Below are positions 10,477-21,936 of a stretch of DNA of 64,000 nucleotides, in pieces. The notes beneath the pieces are model-generated. The model did no database searches. It was not told the DNA's origin and saw only the letters and a program-made list of their open reading frames with translations. Location of the stretch: positions 13,849,180 to 13,913,179 of the forward strand of contig OX940872.1 in NCBI GenBank assembly GCA_954871525.1, written 5' to 3'. Origin of the DNA: Parietaria judaica. Its lineage: Eukaryota; Streptophyta; Magnoliopsida; Rosales; Urticaceae. Positions within the stretch are counted from its first letter, which is position 1; every line of letters starts with the position of its first letter. The position numbers were made by a program, and so were the translations under genes.

Positions 10477-12031
10477 CTTGGTAATCCCAACATATAGTTG
10501 TTAGAATTATTCTGAATAATTGAAAGTTTGAATATTCTAGCAAGTTGTTGGGAAGTACAAATGTTTTAACATTTGCATTATTTTTCCTCTTCTAATTTGG
10601 AATATAGTATTACCTCTTCTAATTTGCAATGATACTTATCAGATTCTTTTATGAACTAAAAAATAAATCTTTATTTCTATATGTATATTATAAAAGGAAA
10701 AGCTATAAGATGACATGGACTAGTAAATTGTTTATTACAAGAGCGAGTATTTCACTAGTATAGATCAAGGTTCTAAATGCTAATATCGATGCCATTTGAC
10801 ACGTTCTATTTTACGGATATATCGCTTGCCGACGGATAAATCAGAAGAAACAGATATATTGTTTGCCGATAGTACCACATAAATTTCATGGATATATCGC
10901 TTGTCGATCGAAATATCAACGGATATTATGGATTTTTTTGTTTTGAGTATTTAGGCAGGATTTTTGTCTAGGTTTAATTCCAAAATAACATATTTAATAA
11001 ACAAAAAACATAGCTTATAACATAATGTCAACATATAACATTGGATAATAGGCATTAGAAAATAAATCATAAAGTACAGTATATATAAATACGAAATCGA
11101 AGTCATAACGAGAGTACATACGTGTAACATGTAGCTTAAAAGAATGTAGAGGAACGTGGCAATTGAAAATTATAATAAGTGAAACAAGTTATACCCAAAA
11201 TCTTAAACCCTAAACTATATTTTAAAATCTAACCCTAAACTAAACTCAAAAAATTTATTAATTTTTAATTAACTAAAAATCATTAATCGACATTAATATT
11301 CCAGATCAACTAAATCCACAATCATTAAGTTATTTAAATTTACAACATAATGCAATTAAATTAAGTTAATGAAATCATAAACTAAATCAACTATAGTCTA
11401 AAGTTTAAAAACTAGACCCTTAATCAAGTAATGATTAATTAACTAATTAAATAAAATAATACAATTAAATAATTGCTAATTAACAAATTATCATTAAAGA
11501 ATTTAAGATCATCAACAATTCAATATCAAAATCCACAATTCAAACTTTAAAGTCAAGATAAAAAATTAAAAAATTCAACAATTCTAAATCAATAAAGAAA
11601 ATTAATTAAAAATTAATATATCTACAAGATAACATCTATATTAACAAGAATACAAAAGAATTATCCCCTAAACTTAACCCTAGAGCATGGATTTTCCGAA
11701 CCTAACCTTCAAAAGAACCCTAAATTCAAAAACAAGAAAATTTAGCCTACTGCAATGAGAATTGCAAGAAATATGAGGGCAAAACATCCATCCGCAGATT
11801 GGGAAGACGGGTTTTAACCGCCCAAGAGTGCATCGCAATTTGGCAACCCGTGCCGGGGTCCAACCCAGGCTTGAGCTTATGTCGCCCACCAAAACACGAG
11901 ATGAGAGCATGTCCGTCACACCAAGACAACACTAATTTAATCCCTCCCTAGATTACAAATTGAAGGTACTTTCGCCACTAATATCCCAAATTATAATATA
12001 CAAGAAGTATTTTTTTTACTCATAATCCTTA
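10477..12031. other. AT-rich intergenic DNA, no gene seen
   Basis: Roughly 1.5 kb, very AT-rich from 10960 to 11680. A phrase 'atggatatatcgcttg(c/t)cga' occurs twice with variants at about 10814-10910, a short local repeat. A GC-richer patch at 11740-11900 reads like diverged repeat DNA. Small open frames on the minus strand at 11680-11932 have no recognisable motif. Confidence 0.5.
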
Positions 12032-12040
12032 AAAGAAAAA

Positions 12041-13174
12041 GGGAAAATAGCGGCATAAGTCCTCAACCTTTACTCAATTGGGGCGGCATAGCCCCAACCC
12101 CATTTAATAGCAGTATATGTACCAAAAGTTGATTTCCGTCTATATTTGACTAACGGAAGTAGTCAACGTTTGCGTGGTCAGCTTCGCATAAACGTGGACG
12201 CCACGTATTCCGACAAGTCAGCCGCCATTTCACCACCTCGCGTCATCAATTTAATGCAAAATTAATATGGCTGAGGGGATTTGAACCATGCCATTGCATG
12301 TGGGGATTTCAGCCTCACCACCACCCCACGACCTTTTACTGGTCGTTTAATGTAAAAGGATAGATATATATAAAAAGAATATATTAATTTATATAGAAAA
12401 AATATTAATTAATAAGTTAATTAATAACTAATAAATTAATTAATAAGTTAAATAATAATTAATAACTAAATAGTAATTAGTCATATTAGTTTAGTCAAAT
12501 TTTAAATAGTTAATTAAATAAGTTAAAAAAATAAAAATTGTATATATAATTAGCAATTTAGGTTCGATTATGAAAATTTTTCGATTATATAAAAATTTCA
12601 TTGCGGTCAGAGGTTGACCGAGTTGACATAAAAAATCAAGTAGAGGCCGAAATGAAAAAGTCAATTTGAGGCCTGTCATAGTCGGAAAAAGTCAACCGCA
12701 CTTGGCCCCAAAAAAGTCACCACGAGCACGACTTAAAAAAAGTCAACCAAACCCGAGCCCGTGTTGAGAAATCCATACATATAAATCGAATAAATAGGCT
12801 ACTTATTAATTAATATGTCTTCTATATTAATTAATACATTATATATATATATATACTTTTACACTTAACGACCAGTAAAAGGCTGTGGGCTGGTGGTGAG
12901 GCTGGAAATCCCCACATGCAAGGCCATGGTTCGGATCCCCCTCAGCCAAATTTATTTTGCATTAAATTGATGACGCGAGGTGGTGATATGGTGGCTGACT
13001 TGTCGGATTCCCTGGCGTCCACGTTGATGAGAAGCTGACCACGCAAACATTGACTACTTCTGTTAGTTAAATATGGACGGAAATCAACTTTTGATACTTA
13101 TACCGCTATTAAATGGGGTTGGGGCTATGCCGCCCCAATTGAGTAAAGATTGACGACTTATGCCGCTATTATCC
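12041..13174. mobile_element. Mutator-like (MULE-type) non-autonomous foldback element with 318-bp terminal inverted repeats
   Basis: The left arm (12041-12358) and right arm (13174-12856, read on the other strand) are inverted copies over about 318 bp. Both contain the termini AATAGCGGCATAAGTC, then ACTCAATTGGGGCGGCATAG, and both end at TACTGGTCGTT(T/A)A with a TAAAAG edge. A 9-bp exact direct repeat AAAGAAAAA flanks the element (12032-12040 and 13175-13183), the length expected for Mutator-like insertion, though the word is low in complexity. The 497-bp centre is AT-rich and non-coding, so any movement needed a transposase from elsewhere. It lies about 310 bp upstream of the kinase gene's TATA box. 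Arm divergence is moderate, so it is not very recent. Confidence 0.88.
12856..13174 (-). repeat. Right terminal inverted repeat of the MULE-type element
   Basis: Inverted partner of 12041-12358. On the plus strand, 12885-12950 holds 'gggctggtggtgaggc' and, 30 bp later, GGTTCGGATCC. These resemble the A and B boxes of tRNA-type RNA polymerase III promoters. The left arm carries the same boxes on the minus strand (GGTTCAAATCC). No cloverleaf can be folded convincingly, so I do not call a tRNA. Confidence 0.8.
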
Positions 13175-13183
13175 AAAGAAAAA

Positions 13184-13647
13184 TAAAGAACGATAGCACT
13201 TTTGCCACTTTGCCACCTAAAACATATCCCTTTTCTTCAAAATTCATAGGCTATAGTCAATACTCATTTAAGCCTATTAAGTGTAGTATTAACCCCACGC
13301 GATCCACACCGTAGGTTAGTGTGCTGGCTTGGACAATCAACGGTCGAGATTCGATCGAGTGTTCAAGATGACCTCGCAAGCTGCCAATATTGGCTCAGCT
13401 TGAAGCAAACAGCTTTGTTGGTAATGCAAAATCCGCCATTGCTGCTCTCACATTGCACCTTCCACCTTCTCTCCTCGCTCTCCTATATAATATCATATAT
13501 ATATATATGAATTTGCGATCTCTCTCTTGTAAAAGACAAAACAAGTGTGTCGTGCTGTGACGTTTCCGAACGAGCACGTAATCTCTCTCTCTCCGATTCT
13601 CTCAGATCCCAGAAATCTCTGTTCGATTTACGTCTCGATTCCTTCAG
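13184..13647 (+). promoter_or_regulatory. Promoter and 5' non-coding exon of the NAK-family kinase gene
   Basis: A TATATAA box at 13484-13490 precedes a pyrimidine-rich leader with several TCTCTCTC runs, typical of plant 5' UTRs. The leader ends CTTCAG with a GTATGC donor at 13648. The next plausible acceptor is GTTAG at 14518-14522, eleven bases before the ATG. The gene therefore probably has a leader intron of about 875 bp. Transcription start is estimated near 13515 by distance from the TATA box. Confidence 0.6.
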
Positions 13648-14406
13648 GTATGCTCTTTCTCATTCGTGTTTTGGTGTTCCGATTGCTGTTTGGATTGTGG
13701 GAAGCCGTGCGAATTTGACTTGGAAGCTTCTGGAGATGACGATCTTGGGGTTTTGAAGAGAGTTTCGAGCTTTGCTTTTCAGATCGTGTGGCTAGGATCT
13801 AATCAATCTTCTTAAGTCCGATTTCGGTCTGGGATATGGCTTGTCATCAATCAACGTTCCTTAGGAATAGAAGAAATGGTGTTTGGGTTTTGATCGGATC
13901 CATTTCGCGTAGGGTTTAATGCCATTGTTGTGCATTATAGAACTCAGTCTGATGATAGTGAAACAGAGTGAATTGTTTTGGGGAGTCTTGGAACATCACT
14001 GACGGATCTGAGCCTTTGATTTCGCTTTCTATTCGAACAAACAATTCATGTTAGTATCGCAGAGGAAAGTCTCGAGCTTTAGTCGCTAAGTATACGAAAT
14101 TCCCCGTGGAAAGCAGTAAAACTATGCTCGGTTTTAGCTTTCTGAATTTCTGAGCATGGTCTGTCAAGAAACACAAGCACATCATAGCGTTAGGATAGTA
14201 AGTAACGTCAGAAGATTTGTGTTGGGGTGAAACTGGGATCCGGAACTGGGGTTTTGGTCTCTCTTTTTGCCCTGGTTCTGTGTTTACGGGCAAAAGCCGC
14301 ACGCAGGGGCGGAAATTTCTCCCCCAGATTAATTTATACATTCGACCATTCATTTTTACACTTGTTTTACTCTGATCTTAATGTTACAAATAGTTTTAGG
14401 TGCTTA

Positions 14407-14407
<1 letters not shown>

Positions 14408-14457
<50 letters not shown>
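14408..14457. repeat. (TG)n(TA)n microsatellite in the kinase leader intron
   Basis: About 12 bases of TG dinucleotides pass directly into about 38 bases of TA. It lies inside the inferred 5' UTR intron, some 75 bp before the start codon. Confidence 0.9.
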
Positions 14458-14459
<2 letters not shown>

Positions 14460-14533
14460 CTATATATAATGTATATGTTGCTGACTAGTGATCTTTCGTT
14501 GTTGGGTGTGTGTGTGTGTTAGTTTTTCCAATC

Positions 14534-17500
14534 ATGTGGAGGTTCAAACCTTTTATGCAAAAGGATCAAGCCGGATTAGAAGGGCGCTCGATGGATGTCG
14601 GAAACCTAAAAATACAGATCCAAAAAGCAATTGCTGAGGGCGGATTCTCGTGTGTCTACTTGGCACGTGATACCGTGCATGTGTCAAAGCAGTATGCTTT
14701 GAAGCACATGATATGTAACGATGAAGAGTCATTAGATTTGGTTATGAAGGAGATCTCAGTTATGAAGGCTCTTCGAGGGCATCCGAACATAGTCACACTC
14801 TGTGCTCATACCATATTGGATATGGGAAGGACGAAAGAAGCTTACCTTGTGATGGAGTTTTGTGAGAAATCTCTTGTCAGCGTTCTTGAAAGCCGGGGAT
14901 CGGGCTATTTTGATGAAAAACAAGTTCTTTTAATCTTCAGAGACGTGTGTAATGCGGTTTTTGCTATGCATTGCCAATCTCCACCTATTGCACACAGGTA
15001 TTTCTTTGATTCTCGATTCTTTTGTCCTTATAAATTTTAGATTGTTGATTATCGTTATTTTTCTTTGAAGTAAATCATTTGCCGGTTTATTTTGGAGAAT
15101 ATTACTTGCCGCTTTATATAGATCTAGATATTGAGCTTAGAATGGCTTTAAATGCCCCTAATTAACCTTTTCCTAGCTGAAAGTAAGACCCGTAATTTAT
15201 TAGTAATTAAATTGTTATGTTACTTAATGTTTTAACTTTTAACTATTGAGTATTACTTAGTGGTGGTGGCTAGGACTTGTGCTGTTTCTATGTTTTGTTT
15301 CGTTGGTTTGCCTCGAGACCTTTGGCCATTTTCTCGAAGGAAGGTCTCTTTGTTTATCTCATTTATTGTTATAAAGTTTCTTGTAATCATCGCTTTTGAA
15401 ATTACCATTTGGCTTATGTTTTTTAGCTGTGTTTTCGTTACGTTTTGTTATTGGGTCCTATGATGAACTTCATCTTGTTTGTCTAACGATGGTAGTAAAA
15501 TCTAGACTTTCTCGTCAATTGCTAATGCTACTGGAGAATGACAATAAGAACATGCTGACATAGTGATCCATGGCGTTTCTTGGTTGTAATGATAATCTCT
15601 TTGTGCTTAATCAATTAGTGATTGTCCACTTCAATTCCATAATGACACTTACATAATCAACTTCGAGTACAGAAGATTATTTTCTCCGGAAGCATTTGGT
15701 GAATTCTAATTGTTACCCTATACACAACTTCAGGGACCTAAAAGCCGAGAATCTTCTTTTGGGCCCCGATGGATCCTGGAAGTTATGTGATTTTGGAAGC
15801 ACCTCAACCAATCACAAGCGCTTCGAAAAGCCTGAAGAAATGGGAATCGAAGAGGACAATATCAGAAAGCACACGACACCAGCATATAGATCCCCCGAGG
15901 TTTAAGCATGACTTTTTTTTATTTTTTATTTTTTTATGTAAACAAGGATATGCTGTTCTTTTTTGTCCACAAGTTTTAACTTTGCTTTTCAATTTACTGT
16001 TATTTTTTTGGTTCGCAAAGATGTGGGACCTATACCGAAGAGACGTTATAAATGAGAAGGTGGACATTTGGGTAAGGGTTCTTGTCATTTTAGCTCCATC
16101 TGAAATTATAATACTCTCTTGATTAGGTTTCACAATGCAAAATGAGGTGTATGACCTAAATTTTATTAAAATGCCACAAAACTGGGTATGCGAAATGTTC
16201 GTACATTCGCAAGTATGTCATGCGGTTCATACAAGGTGTTCACCTTATTTTGCATTATGACACCTAATTAAGTTTGCAATCTGTTTGGAGAAACTGTTTG
16301 GAGCTGAACTTGGAATATCTTTCAGGCCCTTGGATGCCTTCTCTTCCGTGTTTGCTACTTCAAAAGTGCATTTGACGGGGAATCGAAGCTGCAAATACTA
16401 AATGGGAACTATCGCATTCCGGAGTTACCGAAATACAGCTCATCGGTCACGGATCTTATCAGAGACATGCTTCAGGCTTTACCAGACGACAGACCAGATA
16501 TCACGCAGGCAAGCGCTTTGCTCGATTGGCCATTCATCTCCATCACTTTAGGTTAGTTTAGATCATCGAAGTGTGTCAATAGTAATAGCATATATAGGTG
16601 GAGGTTGAAGTGGAAGGCTTTGCATTCATTTTTCTGATGATATTTTTTCTGTGTATTTCAGGTCTGGTTTCGTGTTAATGTGCAATTACCTGAGGGTTTA
16701 CAGAAGTCCTTACCCGATAGACCACCAGAGATGCATTCTACCGACATTCAAGGTGTGGTTTTTTGTACTTAGGCCCATGCTGTTCCTGTTTAATTTGAAT
16801 TTCTTTTACGCTTGAAATGAGTTTCTCGCTTTAACACTGCTTTTGCAAGTTCTGAAAGCGTTCAAGACGTATGCTTCTATCTGATAAGAAAATGATAGGA
16901 TTAAACTGGCATTTCACCTAAATTTGTGAACAAATGGCACTTCATTATTGAAAAATCAATGAACTAAACAGTAATTTTGCCCAATGATTACTCTCTAAAA
17001 TACCCAATTACTTTCTCTGAAAAAAAAAAAAACTAATTAGGGCTCGAGATTTAAATTAAAAGCCCTTATTAACCTTATTGCATAAATGACCAAAAATATC
17101 CGTAATAAATCTTAATGTCCTTTTTGCCTTGTCCTCCTATCGCAGATATGTTTCCCATATGACCTCACAGAAAATGACATGTATCAGTTCTGACATGATC
17201 AATTGGGTTTCTAACTTACTGTAGTTTTGTAGGTAACTCTAGGCATTCAAGCAAGTCAACTATGCCTCGTCGGAGCCCACCGCCTCCACCGCCATCCGGG
17301 GAACCTTCTAGAGATCCATTCCAACATTCGGTCCCTTCCAAGGCGGGAAACGGTTCAGGGCAGCTAGGGGCATTTTGGTCCACCCAACATGTGCACAATA
17401 CACCTACCGAGGACAAGAACGAGGCTAAATTTGATGAAGAACCAACTAGGCATGACCGGATTCTCCCTGAGAATCGTAGACACTCGACAAATAGTGTTTT

Positions 17501-18365
17501 CAGAAAAGAAGACAAAACCCAAACTCAAACCCCACAAAAAAATTCACGTCAGCCTGTGAAGGACTTTGATATTAGTTTCTTCCAAAAGGCTAGTCCTGGG
17601 AGCTCGGAAACTTCCAAAGATGAGGCCTTTAACAGCTTTGTGGCGGAATTCGATGCGAAAAAACACAGTCCCAAACTCAGTAACAACAAGAAATCCTCTA
17701 CAGAACAAGCACTAGAGGCTCAAGTGGAAAGTCTGAAAGATCAACTGAAGGAAGTGAACTCAGAAAAAGCCGAGATAACGTCCAAATTCGAGAAGCTCTC
17801 GGCCATTTGTAGAGCACAGAGGCTGGAGATTCAGGAACTCAAGCAAGCAGTGGCCTCAAAAACTCCATCGCCCAACAAAGACGCTCTGAAACATCAAGCA
17901 TCTCCAGGAACTCGTTCCCCTGCCCCTGCACCCGTAGATTCTCTCTCTATCTGACTATTGAAACTCATCTTTCTTTTTTTCTTTTATATATTTTCTGATC
18001 ATTTGAGATTTTTATATTTATTTTTGTTACAGAAAACAGATAAGAACGAAGGAAATGCCCGAGAATTCCATGAGAAAACTCCAGAATCAAAGACATGGCA
18101 GGCTTTTGCAGAGGAGTCGAAGCCACATCAAACTCCCTCGAAAAGCATCGGCTCCAAATCAGTCAGAACGAGAAACGGTCAGCAGGCAAGCCAACCAGCT
18201 AGTGGGTTTGACTCGGACTCATGGGGCTTCGAAACAGAGAGTTTTACAGCTTTGCCCTCCGGGGGCTCTCAGGCAGCAAGGCCATTGGCTAGTAGAAATG
18301 ACTCCCCGAGCACCGCTGTGGGGAACAAACCAGGCTCTCAGCCTGCCGGTTGGGCTGGTTTTTGA
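14534..18365 (+). CDS. NAK/AAK1-type serine/threonine protein kinase, complete, seven coding exons, 662 aa
   Basis: Coding exons 14534-14997, 15734-15899, 16021-16071, 16326-16508, 16662-16752, 17233-17933 and 18033-18365 join in frame to 662 residues. The start MWRFKPFMQKDQAGLEGR matches the N-terminus of plant AP2-associated-kinase-like proteins such as Arabidopsis AT2G32850 (recalled, not searched). Kinase landmarks are present: glycine loop AEGGFSCVYLA (residues 34-44), K57 in YALKH, HRDLKAEN (154-161), DFG at 174-176 and a TTPAYRSPE activation/P+1 segment. The tail has a Pro run, a DPF motif (346-348) of the kind that binds AP-2 appendage domains, a coiled coil near 475-528, and ends in GWAGF. 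The family phosphorylates clathrin adaptors in animals and yeast; here the same role in endocytosis is inferred. The intron after exon 4 has a GC donor (CAG|GCAAGC); the others are GT-AG. Confidence 0.93.
16122..16268. mobile_element. Small foldback MITE-like element in kinase intron 3
   Basis: ATTAGGT(T)TCA and AATGCAAAATGAGGTG at the left recur inverted at the right as CACCTTATTTTGCATT and TGACACCTAAT. This gives about 27-bp imperfect terminal inverted repeats bounding some 147 bp. It lies wholly within the intron between the exons encoding the activation segment and the helical C-lobe. A target duplication is not clear, so the superfamily is left open. Confidence 0.6.
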
Positions 18366-19256
18366 GTTAGACCGTCTTCAAACAATGAGGCATATGTGTA
18401 GGGGAATGGCATTGATGGTATTGAGAGGTAAGAAGTAGCAGTTTTAACTTTTAATGCCTTTTCGAGGTTAAAGTTTGTACTATTATTAAGTGGTATTTGT
18501 AGATTTCTGTTGTGTGGGAACTTGAAAATTTGCAATTCTGCACATGTTACAACAAGTGTATACGTTTTTGCACATTCTATATTGTTGCCAAAAATACTCT
18601 CCTTTTGTAATTTAGTTTGTTTTGCTTCCTTTCTTGAGATTTCTTTTCTTTTCTTTGTTATTGGCTTGGTCTCTCTTACTTGAAGAACATCAAATTCTAA
18701 GTTTCATAATATATATAGTATTTTATGATCTCAGTAAATTAATACTCGATAAACTAATAGCTTCGATAAAATAATACTTTTGTATGGTCTCGTCTTTAAC
18801 TAACATAATTAAATTATCCCTCGATAAATAATAACCTTGATAATATAATAAAATTCTTTAGTTCCAACTTGACTCTTTCTTCCAACGAAGTAGGAAGCTC
18901 GATGCATGTGTGACTGGATATGATAACTACCCATAGATGTTGGCAGCGACTCCTAGCTCCATGAAATCTAATTTTTAGGCCATTCATCTACACCTCTCCG
19001 GGTGCAGCCTACACTAGGGTTGTACAATAGAGTCTTTGATATCGGTTTTATTCTTAAAATAATTTAGACCCTTTTTAAAAAAAGTCATTTCTATATGTAT
19101 TCATTTTTCAGTTATATCTTTTCCGAAAATAGCTCATGGATGATTAAATAGTTCATCATCTGTACTAAGTGGCAGAACTAGGAATCAAGTAAAGGGGAGG
19201 CTAAAAAAATTATTTAAATTTGTGAAGTAAATATGAAGTCAAAGCAAATGTGATGT
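18366..19256. other. 3' flank of kinase gene and intergenic DNA
   Basis: The first 300 bp are T-rich with several AATAAA-poor polyadenylation candidates and probably contain the 3' UTR. The block at 18718-18870 is a copy of the AT-rich dispersed repeat also seen at 1500-1720 and 57680-57800. Nothing else is recognised. Confidence 0.5.
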
Positions 19257-19264
19257 ATTGTAAG

Positions 19265-19528
19265 TAGAGCTGCAAGTGGCGATGTCGCGATGCATCGCGA
19301 CTCGGATCGCCAAAATCGCGAAAATGGCCGTCGCGACTGTTCCAAATCGCGATGCGTTGGATTGATGACGTGGCGAGGTAGAATTGGGCGAGAGAGTTTG
19401 GTGCGGAGTTTCACCACAAATTGCGACCCATCGCGATTTTGACCAAATAGTCGCGACCCATCGCGATTTTGACCAAATAGTCGCGACTCATCGCGACTGT
19501 ATGTTTGGAGTCGCCACTTACAACTCTA
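19265..19528. mobile_element. hAT-type MITE, 264 bp, with 8-bp target duplication
   Basis: Termini TAGAGCTGCAAGTGGCGA and, inverted, TCGCCACTTACAACTCTA form an 18-bp terminal repeat starting TAGAG, a hAT-like end. An exact 8-bp duplication ATTGTAAG flanks it (19257-19264 and 19529-19536), the hAT target length. The interior is dominated by TCGCGA words, including a 29-bp unit (TCGCGACCCATCGCGATTTT, then GACCAAATA) repeated in tandem at about 19423-19480. It has no coding capacity. Confidence 0.9.
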
Positions 19529-19536
19529 ATTGTAAG

Positions 19537-19797
19537 TGAGAAAGAGAGACAAAAAGGGGCATGCGTTAAGTGAATAAAGAAGGTTAGGCTTGTATTTTGG
19601 TGGATGCTAATGGGATTCTCAAAACGTTTGTGGGGCTTTTGTCCCTATAATATTACACATAGTTCAGTCTATGTCTTGTACTATGGGTATTCTCCCTCAT
19701 AATTGATAGAAGCGACTTGTTCAGTTAGTGTGCTTAAATCCTCAAACAAGTGTGTTTACTACATCCTATGATGTTAATGTTTCCGCATGTTTACGTC
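19537..19797. other. Short intergenic spacer, nothing recognised
   Basis: About 260 bp between the hAT MITE and the start of detectable similarity to the long LTR-like repeat. No motif or reading frame of note. Confidence 0.4.
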
Positions 19798-20490
19798 AAA
19801 ACATAAACCCTATTTAATAAAAAAATACGTCAATTACTTTGTTCATCAAAACATGCGGAAACTTTAGCGGTTACCCATCCTAATCCATGACCACCGTGCG
19901 CATCACCATTCCTTCGCGAGTCCACCATAACAAATTCATGCCATGGGTTTCTTACCTGCAGCATGAACACATATTATGTGAGCTTACACTCAGCGAGTAC
20001 AAACATTATCCTCACAAAAATATATGTCAATCATGCATATATGTATGTCCAATTATACAATATTATTGGGTTACTTTTGAAAACATTCCCTTTGTTTTCC
20101 TTTAAGTGGCTCAATGGATTGGCCCTATCTTGCCTGGTGATCACCCATATGTGTACGCACCTTTGCGCGTAGCCGCAGATGGTCTAAGGGTTGCAAAGTC
20201 CCCATCAAACATGACCTTGGGCTTAAAGCCCCTTTCATAACATGTTTATACTTCGATCGGGTGGCACGACACGAGCTTTGAAAACATGGGTCATCTTTGT
20301 TAATTAGGTGACCCTATTCATGTCTACACGCATTATGACATAACTCAAAGCTCATTCAATCATTCTTTTCATCATACCTTCTTTTCTTTTCCAATATCAA
20401 CACTTGGAATAACATGACACATTAACATCTTAGGATTCACCATGATCCATATAATCATATCAATGTCCATTAAGGACAACAAATATCAAT

Positions 20491-20580
20491 CATGCATCGG
20501 AGTCTTCTCCCAATCAATCATTCATGCATCGGAGTCAATTCTCCCAATCAATCATTCATGCATCGGAGTCAATGCTCCCA
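20491..20580. repeat. 33-bp tandem repeat, three units, inside copy A
   Basis: CATGCATCGGAGTC begins at 20491, 20523 and 20557, separated by 'caatcaatcatt' spacers. The matching region of copy B (30343-30440) also has about three units, so the array predates the split of the two copies. Confidence 0.8.
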
Positions 20581-20959
20581 AACGTCACATATATTCATGT
20601 CTTGACATATTTCATATCTCCTTTGAAAACTATTCATGCCGTAGTGAGATCTGTACTCACCTAGTGTCCTTGCTACACTTCAAGCTACAACCTATCACAC
20701 TTATGGACACCCCACTTCCCTGTTTAATCCGACCAGACGACTCGCCAGTGTTTTGGATCCCGGTTTATATGCATGCTCTACTTTGCTGGAATTCTAGGGC
20801 ACTAAGGTTTCAACACTATCCGATTTTGTATCAACACGTTCCTTTGTTTAAAGATCTTCGTAATATTGTACGACTTAACTTCAAGTAAGTGTACAAGTCT
20901 TCTCATGCCGTGAAGCCATCAGTTGAGATCCGTATATTTTTACATAGAAACTATTCCTT

Positions 20960-21070
20960 TCTTTAATAACTCTTTGAGTTTTTCCTTATCATATTTCACA
21001 AACATAGCCTTTATACTTTAATAACTCTTTGAGTTTTGCCTTATCATATTTCACAAACATAGCCTTTATC
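20960..21070. repeat. 55-bp direct tandem duplication
   Basis: The phrase starting CTTTAATAACTCTTTGAG at 20961 is repeated from 21016 through CATATTTCACAAACATAGCC with one base change. It is a recent local duplication in copy A. Confidence 0.85.
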
Positions 21071-21890
21071 TTGAAAATCCAAAACAACCTCGGGTGTGAT
21101 CATTTCCATAATCGTAAATTATTTAGAGCTCCTAGGTTATTATCTTAACCTTTGTGTGTTATTTTTAATATCATATCCCCATAACTCGAAATTGAAACTA
21201 TTTTATGTTTGGGCCATAATTCTACCTCTAGTAGTAGGCTAGCTTGTATATGCTTACTTTATAACCTCTATCCGATAAACGAAAACTTGTTTTAACATAA
21301 AAAAAATTGTGATTGCTCTAAAATTGACATTATGAAGTATTTATTTCATTTCCTGAAAATAAAATCCCTTGGTAAATCATATATATGTATTTTTAAGCAT
21401 GATCTCAAATCTGCCCTTATTTATGAAAAACAGTTTGCGACCTCCGGTCTGTGATTTTTATAAAATCAACCAGAGCTTGTTTTTGAAAAAAATCAATTGA
21501 CATGTCTCTTTAACTAACTTAAGTTTAACATATATTTTTATCTCACCAAAATATAAACTATAGATCATCGTTTAAAGCATTTTACTAACATAGTTCACAA
21601 TCTGTCTAAAACCGAAAACAGATTTGCATGTCATTACTGTGTGAATTTTTTTGAACTAAGCGGAGTATATTTTTCAGTAAATCCAACTCTATTAATTCAA
21701 TAAGGAATATCCCTATATCATATCATTTTTATACGGATTTATAAAAATATTTGGTTGGTGAAAAATGTGTTCTAAATCCAAACTTCCTGATCTGCCTGGA
21801 GGTGAAAGCAGTTTTGCACACGAATAGTGCACGACTCATATCTTAAAAGTCATAACTTTAATGGCTCTAAAGTTTTTGTATGTTATACTA

Positions 21891-21891
21891 G

Positions 21892-21936
<45 letters not shown>
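21891..21936. repeat. (AC)n(AT)n microsatellite
   Basis: About 22 bases of AC repeats run straight into about 24 bases of AT repeats. Confidence 0.9.

Noticed and set aside
12885..12950. Possible tRNA gene in the MULE right arm
   Set aside because: A- and B-like boxes are present but the spacing and stems do not fold into a tRNA; reported only as Pol III-like sequence.
15260..15463. Open frame in kinase intron 1
   Set aside because: Lies between confirmed donor and acceptor sites; no domain.
20491..20580. CRISPR-like direct repeats
   Set aside because: Plant nuclear context, three degenerate units with repetitive spacers; an ordinary minisatellite.
20442..20888. 148-codon open frame
   Set aside because: Lies within the long non-coding LTR-like repeat, is matched by a diverged frame in copy B without protein-level conservation, and contains the 33-bp tandem array.
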